64,000 nucleotides of DNA, taken from assembly GCF_026626305.1 (NCBI RefSeq), contig NZ_JAPNUE010000013.1:1-64000 (forward strand), in the 5' to 3' direction. Source of the stretch: Frigidibacter sp. RF13 (GTDB lineage Bacteria; Pseudomonadota; Alphaproteobacteria; Rhodobacterales; Rhodobacteraceae). Both the position numbers and the translations under genes were made by a program. Below are positions 46,698 to 56,038 of the stretch, piece by piece (position 1 is the stretch's first letter; each line of letters starts with the position of its first letter). A model generated the notes under the pieces. The model saw only the letters and a program-made list of their open reading frames with translations, was not told where the DNA came from and ran no database searches.

Positions 46698-48539
46698 TCA
46701 AGGAGGTGTGACCGCCGACGTAGCGTCAACGCGGGCTGTGGGCGGAAGTTCGCCACCCGTGAACTGCAACCGGGCAAGCCTTGCATAGAGCCCGCCTTCC
46801 GCGACGAGCTGGTCGTGCGGGCCCTCCGCCACGATCCGCCCCTCGTCGAACACGACGATCCGGTCGGCCTTCTTCACCGTTGCCAGCCGGTGCGCAACGA
46901 CGATCACGGTGCGGCCCTTCGACAGGCTTTCGACCGCCTTTTGCACCGCCTGCTCGCTCTCGGCATCCAGCGCCGATGTCGCCTCGTCGAGCAACAGGAC
47001 CGGCGCATCCCTCAGGATCGCGCGGGCGATGGCGATCCGCTGTTTCTGCCCGCCCGACAACATCACGCCGCGCTCGCCGACATAGGTGTCGTACCCCTCT
47101 GGCAGCGCGGCCAGAAACTCATGCGCCGCCGCCGCCCGTGCCGCCGCCTCGACCTCGGCATCCGTCGCTTCGGGACGGCCGAAACGGATATTCTCGCGGG
47201 CCGAAGCCGCGAAGATCACCGGATCCTGCGGGACGAGAGCGATGGCACGGCGGAAATCGGCGCGCGTCATGGCGGCAAGGTCGATGCCGTCCAAAGTGAT
47301 GCGTCCGGCCTCAGGGTCCCAGAAGCGTTGCAGAAGCTGGATCACCGTCGTCTTGCCCGCCCCGGACGGGCCCACAAGCGCCACGGTCTCTCCCGGCCGG
47401 ACCTTCAGCGTTACCGCTTCCAGCGCTGACCGGTTCGGCCGCGACGGATAGTGGAACGTGACATTCTCGAAAACGATCTCGCCCCGCACCGGGTGCGGCA
47501 GCGCCTGGGGCACAGCCGGATCGCGGATCGTGTCCTCTGCCGACAGAAGCTCCACCAACCGTTCGGTGGCTCCCGCCGCCCGCTGCAATTCGCCCCAGAT
47601 TTCCGACAGCGCCCCGGTCGATCCCGCCACCATAACCGCATAGATCACGAACTGCACGAGATCGCCGATGGTCATCGCGCCGAGCCGCACATCGCGGGCG
47701 CCGATCCACAGGACGCCGACAACCCCGGTGAAGATCAGGAAGATCACGATCACCGTCATCAGCGCCCGCGCCTTGATGCGGACCTTGGCCGAGGTGAAGC
47801 TCTTCTCCGTCACATCGCTGAAATCCCGGCGGCTTTCCGCTTCGTGGGTGAAAGCCTGCACCACCTGTACCGCGCCCAAGACCTCAGATGCCTGGCCGGA
47901 GGAAGCGGCGATCCAGTCCTGGTTCTCGCGCGACAGGCGCCTGAGGCGGCGGCCCAGAAGGATGATCGGCCCGACAACCAGAGGGACCAGCAGCAGCACA
48001 AGGCCCGTCAGCTTCGCCGAGGTAAAGAGCATCAGCACCAGCCCGCCCGCGAGCATCAGCATGTTGCGCAGCGCAATGGACACCGACGATCCGATCACCG
48101 ACAGTATCAGCGTCGTGTCAGTGGTGATCCGGCTCAGGACCTCGCCGGTCATCAGCCGTTCGAAGAAGGCCGGGCTCATCCCCACTACCCGGTCGAAGAC
48201 CGCCTTGCGGATGTCCGACACCACCCGCTCGCCCAGCCGTGTCACAAGGTAATAGCGGCAGCCGGTCCCGAGCGCGAGCAAAGCCGCGATGCCGACAGCG
48301 GCCAGGAAATACTGATCGAGGAGCGTGCCGCCCTTGTTGAACCCGTCGATCACCCGCCGGACGGCGAGCGGCAGGACAAGGCTCACCCCGGCGGTCAGTG
48401 CCAGTGCCATCAGCGCGCCCAGCGCCATGAGCCGATAGGGCTGCACGAAGGGCCAGAGCGCGGCGAGCGCGCCCACTTTGCGCGACGGCGCGCGGTCTTC
48501 GTTCGTCCCAACGGGCATTTCAACGGGTCGGCGGGCCAT
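46698..48539 (-). CDS. ABC exporter, MsbA-like half transporter
   Basis: 613-aa protein fusing a six-helix exporter domain (about 25-325) to an ATPase. Walker A GPSGAGKTT, signature LSGGQKQR, Walker B VLLLDEATSALD. Family roles include lipid A, lipid or drug export. The first ~20 residues are charged (VGTNEDRAPSRK). GGAG five bases before the ATG. Substrate not determinable. Confidence 0.92.
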   Translation of the reverse strand: MARRPVEMPVGTNEDRAPSRKVGALAALWPFVQPYRLMALGALMALALTAGVSLVLPLAVRRVIDGFNKGGTLLDQYFLAAVGIAALLALGTGCRYYLVTRLGERVVSDIRKAVFDRVVGMSPAFFERLMTGEVLSRITTDTTLILSVIGSSVSIALRNMLMLAGGLVLMLFTSAKLTGLVLLLVPLVVGPIILLGRRLRRLSRENQDWIAASSGQASEVLGAVQVVQAFTHEAESRRDFSDVTEKSFTSAKVRIKARALMTVIVIFLIFTGVVGVLWIGARDVRLGAMTIGDLVQFVIYAVMVAGSTGALSEIWGELQRAAGATERLVELLSAEDTIRDPAVPQALPHPVRGEIVFENVTFHYPSRPNRSALEAVTLKVRPGETVALVGPSGAGKTTVIQLLQRFWDPEAGRITLDGIDLAAMTRADFRRAIALVPQDPVIFAASARENIRFGRPEATDAEVEAAARAAAAHEFLAALPEGYDTYVGERGVMLSGGQKQRIAIARAILRDAPVLLLDEATSALDAESEQAVQKAVESLSKGRTVIVVAHRLATVKKADRIVVFDEGRIVAEGPHDQLVAEGGLYARLARLQFTGGELPPTARVDATSAVTPP

Positions 48540-48711
48540 CGGAACTCCGGTCTTTCGTCGCGGTTCCTTCCCTTTAGGCGGCCAGCCTCCGCCTCACAAG
48601 CACCCGAGTGCCGCAGGCTTGAAGCCGAGCAACCATAAGTTGCCCCGCGTCTACCCTGTCGCGCCATACCTCGCGCCGTGGTAGTATCGACCGCAATCGG
48701 GGGAGGAAGAG

Positions 48712-49422
48712 ATGAACGTCAAGGCATCTGCGGCCGCGCTGTCGCTCGGACTGCTCTCTGCTTGCGCCAATGTGAATTACGAAACCACCCGCGCCGGAAC
48801 CTTTCAGGGCGACCTCGTCGTGGTCTGGCTGCGCGATACCGGAAAGGCAGGCGACGGCACCTTCATCTATGTGCCCAGCCCGCGCGATCCCCTCACCTTC
48901 ACGCGGCCCGAGGGCGAAACCCGGGTCAGGGTGATCGCGCCCGAGATGATGTATACCGATGGCGGCTCGATCCCGCCGATCGGCCGGGTCTTCAACGGCC
49001 TCACGCCGTGGAACTACGGGCCAGCCTACATGATCCACGACTGGCTCTTCGCCGCCCGCCAGTGCCTCAACGACGGAAAGACCGACGAAAGCTACAGGAA
49101 GATGGAAGAGGCGACCTTCCAGGATTCGGCCGAGATCATCGCCGAGGCGATCAAGGCGCTCGAAGTCAGCAAGAAGGTGAAGAAACGCGACATTTCTGGG
49201 CCGACCGTGACCTATGCCGTCACCAGCCCCTTCTCGCTCGAGCGCTGGAAGGTGAAGGGCGCCTGCAACCCGGTCACGGCGGATGACCGCAAGCTCGCGC
49301 TCCGCGCCATCGGCTTCACACCCGAGATCGGCGATATAGCGGGCTTCCGGACCTTCACCAACGAGGAGGGCGCGGTGATCAGCGAACCGGCGGCGGAAGT
49401 GGTGGCGATCTTCTCCTTCTGA
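48712..49422 (+). CDS. DUF1353 lipoprotein
   Basis: 236-aa lipoprotein (lipobox LLSAC, Cys18) with the DUF1353 core: MYTDGGSIPPIGRVF and YMIHDWLFAARQC. DUF1353 domains occur on phages and in bacterial cell-envelope proteins; a hydrolase-like role has been suggested but is not established. GAGGAAGAG before the ATG. Monocistronic, followed by a REP-like element. Confidence 0.85.
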   Translation: MNVKASAAALSLGLLSACANVNYETTRAGTFQGDLVVVWLRDTGKAGDGTFIYVPSPRDPLTFTRPEGETRVRVIAPEMMYTDGGSIPPIGRVFNGLTPWNYGPAYMIHDWLFAARQCLNDGKTDESYRKMEEATFQDSAEIIAEAIKALEVSKKVKKRDISGPTVTYAVTSPFSLERWKVKGACNPVTADDRKLALRAIGFTPEIGDIAGFRTFTNEEGAVISEPAAEVVAIFSF

Positions 49423-49445
49423 TCGGCGGGTAAGCCAGGCCCCGC

Positions 49446-49514
49446 TTCACGTTCTGTCCCGAAATACTCTCGCCGAAGGCCCCGCCCCGGCGCGGGCACC
49501 CGCCCGCGCCGGGG
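49446..49514 (+). repeat. intergenic REP-like element
   Basis: Leader TCACGTTCTGTCCCGAAATA then CTCTCGCCGAAGGC and a perfect 13-pair hairpin CCCCGGCGCGGGC-ACCC-GCCCGCGCCGGGG (49485-49514). Same family as 38699, 38891 and 53793. Confidence 0.75.
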
Positions 49515-49585
49515 AACATGGCGTGCCGCGCGCCAGCGGGGCGCAATATGATCACGATGCGTAAGCAAACGAGCGGCGAGGAGGG

Positions 49586-49659
49586 TGGAGCGGGTGATGG
49601 GAATCGAACCCACGTATTCAGCTTGGAAGGCTGCTGCTCTACCATTGAGCTACACCCGC
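49586..49659 (-). tRNA. tRNA-Gly (anticodon UCC)
   Basis: 74-nt class I tRNA: acceptor GCGGGTG, D-arm TAGCTCAATGGTAGAGCA, anticodon loop CTTCCAA giving TCC, T-loop GGTTCGATTCC, encoded CCA at 49586-49588. Reads GGA/GGG glycine codons. Confidence 0.96.
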
Positions 49660-49730
49660 ATGCCCTCCCTATAGAGGCAGAGCCCCGCCCCGCGCAAGGG
49701 AGGGGGAGTGAAATTCGCCCCCGCCCGCCC

Positions 49731-49955
49731 CATGACGATCTGCTCACGCCTGCCGAATGGCGGGTGACGGAACTCGTGCGCCATGGGCTTTCCACCGCCC
49801 GTATCGCCACCCATCTCGGCATCAGCCTTTATGGAGTACGGTCGCTCGCCCGGTCCGCTACCGCGAAGCTTGGCCTCGCATGCCGCGCCGAGTTGCGCAA
49901 CTGGACCGGCATCCGCAAGGGCAGCGCCCGCGCCCCCTCCTCAGGAGCAAACCCC
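49731..49955 (+). other. LuxR-type HTH coding segment without a clear start, in frame with the VOC gene
   Basis: This segment encodes LLTPAEWRVTELVRHGLSTA then RIATHLGISLYGVRSLARSA and TAKLGLACRAELRNW, a good LuxR/GerE-type HTH. It is in frame with, and has no stop before, the glyoxalase-type gene at 49956. No ATG is in frame after the tRNA; GTG at 49764 lies inside the HTH. It may be the N-terminal half of a fused HTH-VOC protein using a rare start, or a decayed domain. Confidence 0.55.
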
Positions 49956-50321
49956 ATGCACGCCCTTGGCCCCCTCAGCCAGATCGCCCGCCGCGTCGAA
50001 AACCTCAACCGCGCCCGCGCCTTCTGGCGCGATCTTCTCGGCCTGCCCGAGCATTACGCCTTCCCCGGTCTCGCTTTCTACGATCTCGGTGGCACGCGGC
50101 TGATGCTGCGCGAGACCGGCAAGCGCGAGGAGGCCGATATCCTCTACCTGTCCGTCCCCGACATCGGGGCGGCGCATGCGCATCTCATCGAAAAGGGCGC
50201 CGATTTCACCGGCGCCCCTCATCTGATTCACCGCCATCCTGACGGATGCGAAGAATGCATGGCCTTCCTCAAGGATGACGAAGGCCGCGACCTCGCGCTC
50301 CACGCCCGGATCACACCCTAG
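49956..50321 (+). CDS. VOC (glyoxalase/bleomycin-resistance fold) protein
   Basis: 121-aa single VOC unit (IARRVENLNRARAFWRDLLGL at the start, then FYDLGGTRLML, FTGAPHLIHRH and a FLKDDEGRDLAL end), a metal- or ligand-binding fold. The metal site is not fully assignable. AGGAG lies eight bases before this ATG, so it can be made alone. In related genomes, from memory, the same VOC unit is fused to a LuxR-type HTH, as the upstream in-frame segment suggests. Confidence 0.8.
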   Translation: MHALGPLSQIARRVENLNRARAFWRDLLGLPEHYAFPGLAFYDLGGTRLMLRETGKREEADILYLSVPDIGAAHAHLIEKGADFTGAPHLIHRHPDGCEECMAFLKDDEGRDLALHARITP

Positions 50322-50407
50322 GCGCCGGGCGCCCCATCGTGCTCTGACGTGCACTCTTCGGCGATCACCCGAGCGAAGAGGCCTGTCAGGGCCGATGAGC
50401 GACCGGA

Positions 50408-51922
50408 TTATTGACCGAGCTTCTTGATCCGCCCGTCGAGCGTCACGTTCACCGTCCCGAGTTTCTCGACATAGGCCATCACATCATTGGCCACGAGCGT
50501 GCCGGTCGGCCCGTCGGTCACGATCCGCCCGCCGCCAAGTGCCGCATACCCATCGCCGCCGCCGAGGATATAGTCATTGACCGCGACCTTGTAGAGCTTG
50601 TCAGCCTCCAGCGCCGCACCGCCGACCATAACCTCGGACACCCGGCTTCCGGCCTCGGCCGAGGCATCGAACGCATAGGTGAGGCCCGAGACCTGCGGGA
50701 AGCGGCCTGCGCCCTTCTCGACCTGGCTCACGCCGTTTTCCAGTGCCGCCAGCACCTGGCTGCCCGGCAGCTCTGTCACCACGGTCACATTGCCGAACGG
50801 CAGTTCGGTCAGGATATCGCGGCGCGTGAGCTTCGCGCCCGGATCATAGGTCTTGTCGCCGCGGATGCCGCCGCCGTTCATGATCGCAATATCGGCCCCG
50901 GTCTGGTCGCGCATCGCGTCGGCGATCAGGTTGCCCATCGTCGCCTCCTCGGCGCGCACCACATTGCGGCGGCTGTCGAGCCCGCCTTCAAGCGTGCCGA
51001 TCTCGACGCCCAGCGTCTCGTCCATCTGGGCGGCGAACTTGTCGGCGAGCGCCTTGCTCTCGGCATCCGGCTCAACGTCCGCCGTGTCGATGAAACGGAA
51101 GTGCGGATACCATTCGACCTCTCGCTTGCCGTCTTTCTCCTCGACCGTGACGAAGAGGTCGACCGGCGACAGGAACTGACCGTCAATCGAGGTTTCGACA
51201 TAGGCCGTCACCCCGTCATACGCGGTCGCATAGGAATGATCGTCGCCCGACAGGATCACGTCGAACGCATGGCTCTTGATCAGCGCCCGGTCGTTTTCCA
51301 TGTCGGTCTGCACCACGCCCACGACGATATCGGCGCCATCGTCACGCGCCTGCTTTGCGGCCGCAACTGCCGTATCGACCGTCGGCAGGAACTTCAGATC
51401 CCCGGTCGAGGACACGGTGGGCGATGTGTCCTGCGCCACCGGAATGAGTGCGACCTTCAGCCCGCCCACCTCCTTCACCATCACCCCGCCAAGTCCCTCG
51501 ACGGCAGAGCCATCGGCATTGGTGATATTGATGGCAGCCCAGGGGTATTTCGATGCCTTGACCTTCTCGGCGAAATTCTCCGGCCCGAAGTCGAACTCAT
51601 GGTTGCCGGGAACCGCCAGATCGAACGGCACGAGATTGGTGAAGTCGATCGTATTCTGCCCCTTGTCGAAGCCCGACATCAGCGAGGGCGACAGCATGTC
51701 GCCGTCGAAAAGGTAAAGCGTGTTGGGGTTGGCGGCGCGCTCGGCCTTGGCGACTGCGTTCAGGCGCGCAAAGCCGCCCCGCCCGTCCTCTTCCTCGAAA
51801 CTATAGACATCGCCGACCCCCAGAAGCGTAAGCTTCACTGTCTCCGCCGCAGCGGGGAAGGCAGCAAATCCCGCAGCAACGGCGAGCGCCGTCACGGAAA
51901 AATGCGATCTTGTTTTCTTCAT
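50408..51922 (-). CDS. secreted 5'-nucleotidase/cyclic phosphodiesterase-like metallophosphatase
   Basis: 504-aa periplasmic protein: signal peptide (about 1-26, ending PAAAE), N-terminal calcineurin-like domain (FDGDMLSPSL, VPGNHEFDFG, SGDDHS) and C-terminal 5'-nucleotidase domain (NGGGIRGD, DYILGGGDGY). The first metal motif reads GVGDVYSF where family members usually have NDxHG, so the His is replaced by Tyr. GGGAG precedes the double ATG; 51922 or 51925 may be used. Likely acts on nucleotides in phosphate scavenging. Confidence 0.9.
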   Translation of the reverse strand: MKKTRSHFSVTALAVAAGFAAFPAAAETVKLTLLGVGDVYSFEEEDGRGGFARLNAVAKAERAANPNTLYLFDGDMLSPSLMSGFDKGQNTIDFTNLVPFDLAVPGNHEFDFGPENFAEKVKASKYPWAAINITNADGSAVEGLGGVMVKEVGGLKVALIPVAQDTSPTVSSTGDLKFLPTVDTAVAAAKQARDDGADIVVGVVQTDMENDRALIKSHAFDVILSGDDHSYATAYDGVTAYVETSIDGQFLSPVDLFVTVEEKDGKREVEWYPHFRFIDTADVEPDAESKALADKFAAQMDETLGVEIGTLEGGLDSRRNVVRAEEATMGNLIADAMRDQTGADIAIMNGGGIRGDKTYDPGAKLTRRDILTELPFGNVTVVTELPGSQVLAALENGVSQVEKGAGRFPQVSGLTYAFDASAEAGSRVSEVMVGGAALEADKLYKVAVNDYILGGGDGYAALGGGRIVTDGPTGTLVANDVMAYVEKLGTVNVTLDGRIKKLGQ

Positions 51923-52053
51923 CATCAATCTCCCTGAAGACTCGATAGCGGATCGTGCGTTCCCCAAGCCGCCCTGTCAAAGATTATTGCGCCTGTCGTA
52001 ACGACAGCGCGACAGGCTTGACCGGCAGGCCCCTGACAGGGCAAGAGCGCGCC

Positions 52054-52392
52054 ATGCTGATCCTGAAGATATTCCGCAGGCCCGAATGGGACGTATTCCG
52101 CAAGGCTGGCGAAACCCTGGGTGCGCCCGTCGATCTGGCCGACGGCTATATCCACTTCTCCACCCCCGCCCAGGTGACCGAGACGGCGGCGAAACATTTC
52201 GCTTCCGAAAGCGATCTGGTGCTGGTCGCGGTCGATCCCGCCCGCCTCGGGCCCGATCTGAAATGGGAACCTTCGCGCGGCGGCGCGCTCTTCCCTCACC
52301 TCTACCGGCCATTGCACCTGTCGGATGTCGTCTGGGACAAGTCGCTGCCTCTGGGCGCGGTCGGCCATATCTTTCCCGAAGGCGTGCTGTGA
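52054..52392 (+). CDS. DUF952 family protein
   Basis: 112-aa cytosolic protein with the DUF952 pattern: [31 protein letters not shown] and [19 protein letters not shown]. Function not established. Its stop overlaps the pyrD GTG start, a pairing conserved in Rhodobacterales. Confidence 0.88.
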   Translation: MLILKIFRRPEWDVFRKAGETLGAPVDLADGYIHFSTPAQVTETAAKHFASESDLVLVAVDPARLGPDLKWEPSRGGALFPHLYRPLHLSDVVWDKSLPLGAVGHIFPEGVL

Positions 52393-53450
52393 AGCTGATC
52401 GAACGCGCGGCCCTCGCCGCCCTCCACCGCTGCGATCCCGAACGTGCGCACGGCCTGTCGCTGCGCGCATTGGCAGTTGGCCTTGCGCCCTTGCCCGGAC
52501 CCGTCATTTCGCCCCGCCTCGCCACGACCGTCGCGGGCCTCGCCCTGCCGAACCCGGTGGGCCTCGCTGCGGGCTATGACAAGAACGCCGAAGCGGTCGG
52601 GCCGCTCTCCCGCGCCGGTTTCGGCTTCGTCGAAGTGGGCGCCGCCACCCCGCGCCCCCAGCCCGGCAATCCAAAGCCCCGCCTCTTCCGGCTGACCGAG
52701 GACCGGGCGGTGATCAACCGCTTCGGCTTCAACAATCAGGGCATGGAAGCCATCGGCGCCCGCCTCGCCCGTCGCCGCAAGACCGCCGTGCCCGTCGGCC
52801 TCAATCTCGGCGCCAACAAGGACAGCGCCGACCGCGCCGCCGATTTCGCCCGCGTGCTCGCCCATTGCGGGCCGCATGTCGATTTCGCCACGGTGAATGT
52901 CTCCTCCCCCAACACCGAAAAACTGCGCGACCTGCAGGGCAAGGCAGCGCTCGCCGCCCTCCTCGCGGGCGTCGTCGAGACACGCGCAGGCCTTGCGAAC
53001 CGCCCCGCCCTCTTCCTCAAGATCGCGCCGGACCTCACGCCCGCCGAACTCGAAGACCTGGCCGAAGTGGCACTCGCAAGCGGCATAGACGGGATCATCG
53101 CCACCAATACGACACTCGCCCGCGACGGGTTGAAAAGCCGCCATGCGACCGAGGCAGGCGGGCTTTCCGGCGCACCGCTGTTCGAGCGGTCCACCCGCGT
53201 CCTTGCCCGCCTGTCGCAGCTGACCGGTGGCCGCCTGCCTCTGATCGGCGTCGGCGGCATCGGTTCGGCGGAAGAGGCCTATCAGAAGATCCGCGCGGGC
53301 GCCTGCGCCCTGCAGCTCTATTCGGCGGTGGTCTATGGCGGCCTCTCGCTCGTCGCCAAGATCGCACGCGGCCTCGACGCGCGCCTCGCCCGCGACGGAT
53401 TTGCGACTGTTGCAGACGCCGTGGGCACCGGCCGGGAGGACTGGCTATGA
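52389..53450 (+). CDS. pyrD: dihydroorotate dehydrogenase (quinone), class 2
   Basis: 353-aa membrane-associated flavoenzyme of pyrimidine synthesis that passes electrons to quinone. N-terminal amphipathic extension ([20 protein letters not shown]), FMN-site segments [41 protein letters not shown] (catalytic Ser), and [18 protein letters not shown] start overlaps the DUF952 stop (GTGA). The ArsC-like gene overlaps its end by four bases. Confidence 0.95.
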   Translation: MKLIERAALAALHRCDPERAHGLSLRALAVGLAPLPGPVISPRLATTVAGLALPNPVGLAAGYDKNAEAVGPLSRAGFGFVEVGAATPRPQPGNPKPRLFRLTEDRAVINRFGFNNQGMEAIGARLARRRKTAVPVGLNLGANKDSADRAADFARVLAHCGPHVDFATVNVSSPNTEKLRDLQGKAALAALLAGVVETRAGLANRPALFLKIAPDLTPAELEDLAEVALASGIDGIIATNTTLARDGLKSRHATEAGGLSGAPLFERSTRVLARLSQLTGGRLPLIGVGGIGSAEEAYQKIRAGACALQLYSAVVYGGLSLVAKIARGLDARLARDGFATVADAVGTGREDWL

Positions 53451-53791
53451 CCCTGACCCTCTGGCACAATCCGCGCTGCTCGAAATCGCGTGAAACGCTC
53501 GCGCTTCTCGAAGCCCACGGCCATCGCCCGACCGTCCGCCTCTATCTCGAAACCCCACCCTCACAGACCGAAATCCGTGCAGCCCTCGCGCTTCTCGGCC
53601 AGCCCGCCATCGCGCTCATCCGCACCGGCGAGGACGAGTTCCGCGACCTCGGCCTCAACCACGACACAAGCGAGGCAGACCTCATCGCCGCCATGGCCGC
53701 CCATCCGCGCCTGATCGAACGGCCACTCCTCATCGCCGACGGCAAGGCCGCGCTCGGCCGTCCGCCGAAAGCGGTTCTCACGATCCTCTGA
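53447..53791 (+). CDS. ArsC/Spx-family arsenate reductase-like protein
   Basis: 114-aa thioredoxin-fold protein with the ArsC active-site loop [10 protein letters not shown] (Cys11) and the conserved [16 protein letters not shown] end. It could be a true glutathione/glutaredoxin-linked arsenate reductase or a YffB-like relative. Coupled to pyrD by an ATGA overlap; no other arsenic genes are near, so the role is open. Confidence 0.85.
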   Translation: MTLTLWHNPRCSKSRETLALLEAHGHRPTVRLYLETPPSQTEIRAALALLGQPAIALIRTGEDEFRDLGLNHDTSEADLIAAMAAHPRLIERPLLIADGKAALGRPPKAVLTIL

Positions 53792-53792
53792 T

Positions 53793-53855
53793 ACGTTTTG
53801 TCCCGCAATACTCCCGCCGGAGGCACCCCCGGATGCGGCATCGCCGCAGCCGGGG
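53793..53855 (+). repeat. intergenic REP-like element
   Basis: Leader ACGTTTTGTCCCGCAATACT then CCCGCCGGAGGC and a compound hairpin CCCCGG-AT-GCGGC-ATC-GCCGC-AG-CCGGGG. Same family as 38699, 38891 and 49446. Lies two bases after the ArsC-like stop. Confidence 0.75.
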
Positions 53856-53925
53856 CAACAAAAGGCGCGCCGCGCCCCTGGCGCGGCTCCGCTGGATCAC
53901 ATCGGGTCCGGGGGAAGGGAACGCC

Positions 53926-54357
53926 TCAGGCAAGCCCCAGCCGCCGCGCTTCGATCTTCGGGCAGCGGTTCTCAATGACCGTCACGCCCGCTGCCCGCGC
54001 CTTCGCCGTTGCCTCGGGGTGAGAGACGCCAAGCTGCATCCAGATGACCCGAAGGTCGGGCAGCGCCGCCAACGCCTCATCCACGATCTCCGGCACCGCT
54101 TCCGAGCGGCGGAAGATATCGACCATCTCGACCCGGGCGTCCTTCGCGACATCACCAAGCGACGCGGCGATCCGCTCGCCGCCATAAACCTGCCCCGCCT
54201 GCCCCGGGTTGACCGGGATCATCCGCATTCCGCGCGCCTTCAGGAAATCGGCGACCCCGTGCGAGGGCCGGTCGAGGTTCGGCGACCAGCCCACCACCGC
54301 CACCGAGCGGACAGAGGTGAGAATCGCCCTGATGATCGCGTCACTGGGGTTCGTCAT
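53926..54357 (-). CDS. CoA-binding domain protein
   Basis: 143-aa single-domain Rossmann-fold protein of the CoA-binding (YccU-like) family: VAVVGWSPNLDRPSHGVADFL at the nucleotide loop, VNPGQAGQVYGGERI, and VIWMQLGVSHPEAT near the end. Role unknown; such proteins may bind CoA or acyl-CoA. Monocistronic. Confidence 0.88.
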   Translation of the reverse strand: MTNPSDAIIRAILTSVRSVAVVGWSPNLDRPSHGVADFLKARGMRMIPVNPGQAGQVYGGERIAASLGDVAKDARVEMVDIFRRSEAVPEIVDEALAALPDLRVIWMQLGVSHPEATAKARAAGVTVIENRCPKIEARRLGLA

Positions 54358-54373
54358 GCGCCATCCATCCCAG

Positions 54374-54403
54374 AAAAAAGCGCCCGGGCCAAGGGCCGGG
54401 CGC
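54374..54403 (-). terminator. rho-independent terminator of the YHS gene
   Basis: On the minus strand: stem GCGCCCGG...CCGGGCGC with an inner GGCC pairing, then TTTTTT. It stands about 135 bases after the stop of the YHS-domain gene and before the CoA-binding gene. Confidence 0.75.
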
Positions 54404-54537
54404 CAGTCGCGGAACGAGGGACAGTGAGCTGAGGCACGGCTGTTCCGAGGCCGGCCCCATTATCTTGATTTAGGATTGTAAAGCCTGCGTAAAAGGCCGC
54501 TCGCCCGATCGTGATCACGCCGGCGCCCTAACCGCCG

Positions 54538-54984
54538 TCAATAGCCGTCAAGCGAGGCCCAGTTGCCTTCGGCTGCCGCCACGATCTCTGGCAGGCGCGC
54601 ACCCATCGCGGCCAGCAGCGCGTCGGTGTGCATGAAATAGAGCTTGCCTTCGTGGATGAAGAAAGCCGTCGGCGCCGGGGCGGCGATATGCCCCTCCGAC
54701 AGCCCATAGGCGCAATGGCCGCCGAATTGCGGCGCGTAGGCCTCCGGGTCCATCTCGAACGACATCAGCGCCTCGGGGCTGGCGAAATACCAGGTGACAC
54801 CGCGCCAGGTCACCGCATTGCCCGCCTCGCCCTCGACCGGTGCGCCTTCGGTGAAATAGGCCACGACATCATAGCCGGACATGGCGATACCGCCCGGAGC
54901 GAATACTTCCCTGTCCTCGGCAAGCGCCGCGAGCGGCATAAGGGCTGCCGCGACACAGGCGCCGAGGGCCATGCGCGCCATCAT
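54538..54984 (-). CDS. secreted YHS-domain protein
   Basis: 148-aa protein: signal peptide (about 1-23, ending LAALAED) and a YHS-type domain with MSGYDVVAYFTEGAPVEG, WRGVTWYFASPEALMSFE and PQFGGHCAYGLSEG. YHS domains often bind metal, and this periplasmic form is common in alphaproteobacteria. GGAAGGA precedes the ATGATG start; 54984 or 54981 may be used. Function not established. Confidence 0.85.
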   Translation of the reverse strand: MMARMALGACVAAALMPLAALAEDREVFAPGGIAMSGYDVVAYFTEGAPVEGEAGNAVTWRGVTWYFASPEALMSFEMDPEAYAPQFGGHCAYGLSEGHIAAPAPTAFFIHEGKLYFMHTDALLAAMGARLPEIVAAAEGNWASLDGY

Positions 54985-55107
54985 CCGCAATATCCTTCCA
55001 CAGCGATCATGAAGGGAAAATGCCCCCGGCGCGTCTCCAAGGGAATAGGCCTCCCGCAAGCGTGATGACGCGTGACCGCGAGGGTGGCCCGCGTGACACA
55101 ATCGCGG

Positions 55108-55896
55108 CTAGCGGGGCCGGATTGACGCCGCATAAAGCGATACCGCCGCCGCGTTTGAAACATTGAGCGATCCGAACCCGCCGCCATAGGGAATCTTGAC
55201 CAGCCGGTCGCAGGTCGTTCGCGTCCGTTCACGCAGCCCCGGCCCCTCGGCGCCAAGGACAAGACCAAGCGGCCGGTCGCCCACCTCGGCCAAAGCCTCG
55301 CCCAGCGTCACCTCCGCCTGGCCATCGAGGCCGAGGAGCACATAGCCCATTGCCTGCAGCTCCTCCATCGCGTCGGCGAGATTGCCGATGCGCAGATAGG
55401 GCTGGCGTTCCAGCGCCCCGCTCGCCGTCTTGGCAAGCGCTCCGGTCTCGGGCGCGGAATGGCGCTGGGGCGCCACCACGGCACGGGCACCGAACACTTC
55501 CGACGACCTGAGAATCGCGCCCACATTGTGCGGGTCCGTCACCCGGTCCAGAAGCACCAGAAGCGGCGCACCCTTGCCGCTGACCGCGATATCGGCAAGC
55601 TTACCCCAGTTCAGCGGCTTGACCTCCAAAGCGGCGCCCTGATGGACGTTCTCCGGTTCAAGCGGCACCTGGGCGTCGAACCGGCGCGGCTCGACCACTT
55701 CGGGCGTGAGCCCCGCCACCCCGATCGCTTCGGCAAGCTTGTCGGCGGCATTCTTCGTGACCACAAGACGCAGTTTCACCCGCGCGGGATTGAGCAGCGC
55801 ATCCCGCACCGCATGCAGGCCGAAAAGCCAGACCGTCTCGGTCGCGGCCGCGCGTTTGGCGCGTTCCTTCTCGATCACCCAATCCGGCTTTTTCAT
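55108..55896 (-). CDS. rlmB: 23S rRNA (guanosine-2'-O)-methyltransferase RlmB-type (SpoU)
   Basis: 262-aa SPOUT methyltransferase. The N-terminal substrate-binding domain starts WLFGLHAVRDALLNPARVK. The three SPOUT motifs are LLDRVTDPHNVGAILRSSEV, LGLVLGAEGPGLRE and KIPYGGGFGSLNVSNAAAV. It methylates G2251 of 23S rRNA in relatives. The start at 55896 follows GAAGGA; its promoter region faces the tRNA at 56039. Confidence 0.93.
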   Translation of the reverse strand: MKKPDWVIEKERAKRAAATETVWLFGLHAVRDALLNPARVKLRLVVTKNAADKLAEAIGVAGLTPEVVEPRRFDAQVPLEPENVHQGAALEVKPLNWGKLADIAVSGKGAPLLVLLDRVTDPHNVGAILRSSEVFGARAVVAPQRHSAPETGALAKTASGALERQPYLRIGNLADAMEELQAMGYVLLGLDGQAEVTLGEALAEVGDRPLGLVLGAEGPGLRERTRTTCDRLVKIPYGGGFGSLNVSNAAAVSLYAASIRPR

Positions 55897-56038
55897 GCGC
55901 GGGTCCTTCCGTTTCTGGCCGCGCACAATGGAACGGAGCCGCCCCCGGGCGCAAGACCACATGGCCACCAAGCAGGCCCTTCGGCACAGAAATTCCGCCT
56001 TGACGCCCCACGCCCCCCCGCGTATTCAGCCCGCCATT

